Assembly: GCA_026985625.1 (NCBI GenBank)
Contig: JALSQC010000059.1
Location: forward strand, 1 to 17,253
From: Bacteroidales bacterium
Lineage (GTDB): Bacteria > Bacteroidota > Bacteroidia > Bacteroidales > JAFGXI01
DNA length: 17,253 nt
Direction: 5' to 3'
Shown: one piece after another, positions 15,402 to 17,253 of the stretch
Layout: every line of letters starts with the position of its first letter
Numbering within the stretch: the first letter of the stretch is position 1
Translations under genes and position numbers: made by a program
Notes under the pieces: model-generated
Told to the model about the DNA's origin: nothing
The model's database searches: none
The model's input: the letters and a program-made list of their open reading frames with translations, nothing else

Positions 15402-16301
15402 ATGAAAAAAATAATATTAATATCTCTTGCTTTTTTAACATTTAATTTTGTCGATGCACAACAAATTAATATGTTTAGTCAATATATGTTTAACCAATAC
15501 TCTATAAATCCTGCAGTAGCAGGAAGCAAAGACTATATACCGGTTACATTGTCTTACAGAAGACTATGGACAGGAATAGACGATGCTCCTACAATTCAAA
15601 TGATATCCGGACACACATCAATTTCAGAAGAAATGGCTGTTGGAGCAAAAGTATTTTCTTACTCAGCAGGACCTAACGTAAAAACAGGTTTCGAAGGAAC
15701 ATATGCTTATGCTTTTGGATTATCAGAGACAAGCAAACTATCGCTTGGTTTATCATTACAATTAAATCAATATTATTTAGATAAATCAAAATTATCGTTC
15801 GAAGATATGTCAGAGCCTACAATAGCTCAAGGTTCCGAAAGATTAATATTACCCGACGCAAATTTCGGAGCTTACTATTACGATAAAAATTATTATGCAG
15901 GTATTGCAGTTCAACAATTATTTGGACGTAAAGTTACATTATTAAACGACAACCTTGAACAAAAACAAGTAAGACACTATTTCTTACACGGAGGATATAT
16001 TTATGATATTAATGACGATTTTTCTGTAGAACCATCTGTTTTATTAAGATATATCGAAGCAGGAGTATTTCAAGCAGACATAAATGCCAAAGTAGAATAT
16101 AAAAAATTAGCATATTTAGGTTTCTCATATCGTTCGCAAGATGCTGTTGTTGCAATGATAGGTATTAATAATAAAGCATTGCAATTTGGTTATGCTTACG
16201 ATTTTACTTTATCTGATATACGAAAATATAGTTTAGGAACACACGAAATAATGTTTACTTATAAAATTGGTAATAATAAATCAACCAGTAGTGCAGAATA
16301 A
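15402..16301 (+). CDS. PorP/SprF family T9SS outer-membrane protein
   Basis: A 299-residue outer-membrane beta-barrel-type protein. Residues 1-19 are a signal peptide (ending VDAQ). The family signature follows at once: FSQYMFNQYSINPAVAGSKDY (25-45) and YRRLWTGIDDAPTIQ (52-66). Later alternating strands include YAYAFGLSETSKLSLGLSLQLNQ, YYAGIAVQQLFG and the C-terminal EIMFTYKIG, with an aromatic-containing final strand. PorP/SprF proteins pair with type-B sorting-domain cargo such as SprB and help its secretion or surface attachment through the type IX system. The 25-nt gap to the upstream gene implies one operon and that the 1013-residue protein is its cargo. No other T9SS core genes are in the window. 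Confidence 0.95.
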   Translation: MKKIILISLAFLTFNFVDAQQINMFSQYMFNQYSINPAVAGSKDYIPVTLSYRRLWTGIDDAPTIQMISGHTSISEEMAVGAKVFSYSAGPNVKTGFEGTYAYAFGLSETSKLSLGLSLQLNQYYLDKSKLSFEDMSEPTIAQGSERLILPDANFGAYYYDKNYYAGIAVQQLFGRKVTLLNDNLEQKQVRHYFLHGGYIYDINDDFSVEPSVLLRYIEAGVFQADINAKVEYKKLAYLGFSYRSQDAVVAMIGINNKALQFGYAYDFTLSDIRKYSLGTHEIMFTYKIGNNKSTSSAE

Positions 16302-16333
16302 TTAAAAATCATTATTTAAAAAATAACATAACC

Positions 16334-16384
16334 CTAAGCTTTTTTAAGGTCTAAGCTTTTTTAAGGTCTAAACTTTTTCAAGGA
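16334..16384. repeat. Three tandem 17-bp direct repeats
   Basis: CTAAGCTTTTTTAAGGT occurs at 16334-16350 and again, identical, at 16351-16367. A third copy with three changes (CTAAACTTTTTCAAGGA) is at 16368-16384. Each full unit holds the palindrome AAGCTT. Copies 1 and 2 could pair through it, leaving TTTT after the stem, so the array may double as a weak terminator after porP/sprF. Confidence 0.9.
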
Positions 16385-16472
16385 ATAGCTATGCTCAAAA
16401 TTTAAGGAAAGTATCTTTTTTAACGAATAAACCACTAAAAGCAACTTTAAAAATAAAAGATTACAAACCTAT

Positions 16473-16488
16473 AAATCAAACTTGATTT
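16473..16488. terminator. Small inverted repeat, possible bidirectional terminator
   Basis: AAATCAA and TTGATTT face each other across 2 nt in the gap between two convergent genes, so a stem of about 6 bp with a 4-nt loop could form. Only a short T-run follows, so the call is weak. The rest of 16302-16535 holds the 17-bp repeats and no gene. Confidence 0.25.
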
Positions 16489-16535
16489 TAAAATCTTAAT
16501 TCTCAAAAATATGCTTATTTCTGAAAATACCCTAA

Positions 16536-17253
16536 TTAATTTATTTTTGTGCTATCTGTATTTTTACGGTCAATAAACAATCGATAATTTTTTTTGGGGA
16601 TATCAAAAACATAAGTTTTATTATTAGGATTATCTAATACTTGTTTTCGCAACCACGGATTAAAAATTTTTAATATTTTATAATTAATATTTAACGATTT
16701 AGCAAAATCCGCCAAATTAGATATACTTGTGTCAATTTGTATTGTATCGGTTTTAATCTCAGGGTATAAATCTTTTTCGCGAAAATGAAACCCAAATTTT
16801 TCGGGATTAGACAAAATAGTTTTAATAGCAATAATTCTATAAACATATCTTGCAGTTTCGCTATTTAATAACAAATCGTAATAATTGTCAACTTTTTGAA
16901 AATCGAGTTGCTTTTGTAAGCCCCCATGTCCTACATTATATGATGCGGCAGCAAGAGTCCACGATTTATATTTGCGATAAGCTTTTTTAAAATAATCGCA
17001 AGCTGCTTGTGTCGATTTTTTTAAATTATAACGCTCATCTACTTGTTTGGTAATTTCAAGATTATATTCCAGACCTGTTCCTTTCATAAATTGCCAAAAA
17101 CCTTTTGCTCCGGCAGGAGATGTTATATTTTGCAATCCACTTTCGGCAACAGCCAAATATTTAAAATCGTCGGGTATATTATTTTGTTTTAAAATTTTTT
17201 CGATTAACGGAAAATATCTGTGTTTACGTTTTAAAAATAACAAAGTTTGAGAT
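16536..17253 (-). CDS. Lytic transglycosylase (SLT domain, MltD-like), 5'-truncated by window
   Basis: The frame stays open to the window edge (SQT precedes the TTG at 17241-17243), so the real start lies beyond 17253; the TTG is not a convincing start. Counting from that TTG, RKHRYFPLIEKIL (6-18) leads into the SLT domain. The catalytic glutamate is in AVAESGLQN (31-39, E34), followed by SPAGAKGFWQFMKGTG (42-57) and AAASYNVGHGGLQ (98-110). A LysM-like tail with LADFAKSLNINY and NPWLRKQVL follows at about 177-208, then KTYVFDIP. The enzyme cleaves the glycan strands of peptidoglycan to give 1,6-anhydro ends, acting in the periplasm. It converges on porP/sprF with a 234-nt gap. The N-terminal signal region is outside the window. 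Confidence 0.92.
   Translation of the reverse strand, partial: SQTLLFLKRKHRYFPLIEKILKQNNIPDDFKYLAVAESGLQNITSPAGAKGFWQFMKGTGLEYNLEITKQVDERYNLKKSTQAACDYFKKAYRKYKSWTLAAASYNVGHGGLQKQLDFQKVDNYYDLLLNSETARYVYRIIAIKTILSNPEKFGFHFREKDLYPEIKTDTIQIDTSISNLADFAKSLNINYKILKIFNPWLRKQVLDNPNNKTYVFDIPKKNYRLFIDRKNTDSTKIN

Noticed and set aside
16334..16384. CRISPR-like array
   Set aside because: The 17-bp units are directly adjacent without spacers, and there are no cas genes nearby.
17047..17250. Plus-strand frame opposite the lytic transglycosylase
   Set aside because: Antisense to the catalytic SLT domain, which is conserved; no independent support.

Overview
The window looks like chromosomal DNA of a member of the Bacteroidota. 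The genome is very AT-rich (by eye well under one-third GC). Two surface proteins carry type IX secretion system (T9SS) C-terminal sorting domains, one type A and one type B. The type-B gene is followed by a PorP/SprF-family gene. Several promoters match the Bacteroidota -7 box TAnnTTTG, and Shine-Dalgarno sites are weak or absent. The genus cannot be told from the sequence alone.

Layout. (1) Positions 1-1721, plus strand: the 3' end of an HvfC-like gene, a DoxX/HvfX-type membrane protein, an ECF sigma factor with a characteristic linker, and a tiny HX3CX2C zinc-finger anti-sigma-like protein. Together these resemble the tail of a bufferin/Hvf-type metal-binding RiPP operon with its regulators. 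The precursor peptide and MNIO (DUF692) enzyme would lie before base 1. (2) 1760-1832: tRNA-Thr(CGU). (3) 1863-3813, minus strand: housekeeping purD and ispD, 4 nt apart. (4) 3880-6381, minus strand: a secreted seven-bladed beta-propeller protein with SprB-like repeats and a type-A sorting domain, ending at a clear intrinsic terminator. (5) 6666-12121: a glycan island. Two overlapping glycosyltransferase genes (GT4, GT2) on the plus strand run into four tightly packed sulfotransferase genes on the minus strand. (6) 12335-16301, plus strand: a longer paralogue of the gene in (4), with six SprB-like repeats and a type-B sorting domain, followed by porP/sprF. (7) 16302-16535: a short convergent intergenic region with three tandem 17-bp repeats. 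(8) 16536 to the end, minus strand: a lytic transglycosylase cut by the window edge.

The striking point is the arrangement of (4) to (6). Two paralogous T9SS surface proteins with different sorting domains lie in inverted orientation on either side of a compact glycosyltransferase/sulfotransferase cluster. Three of the four sulfotransferases are close tandem paralogues. A reasonable but unproven reading is that the island makes a sulfated surface glycan, perhaps one displayed on or near the flanking secreted proteins. The most promising functional module at the other end is the probable Hvf/bufferin operon with its own sigma/anti-sigma pair.
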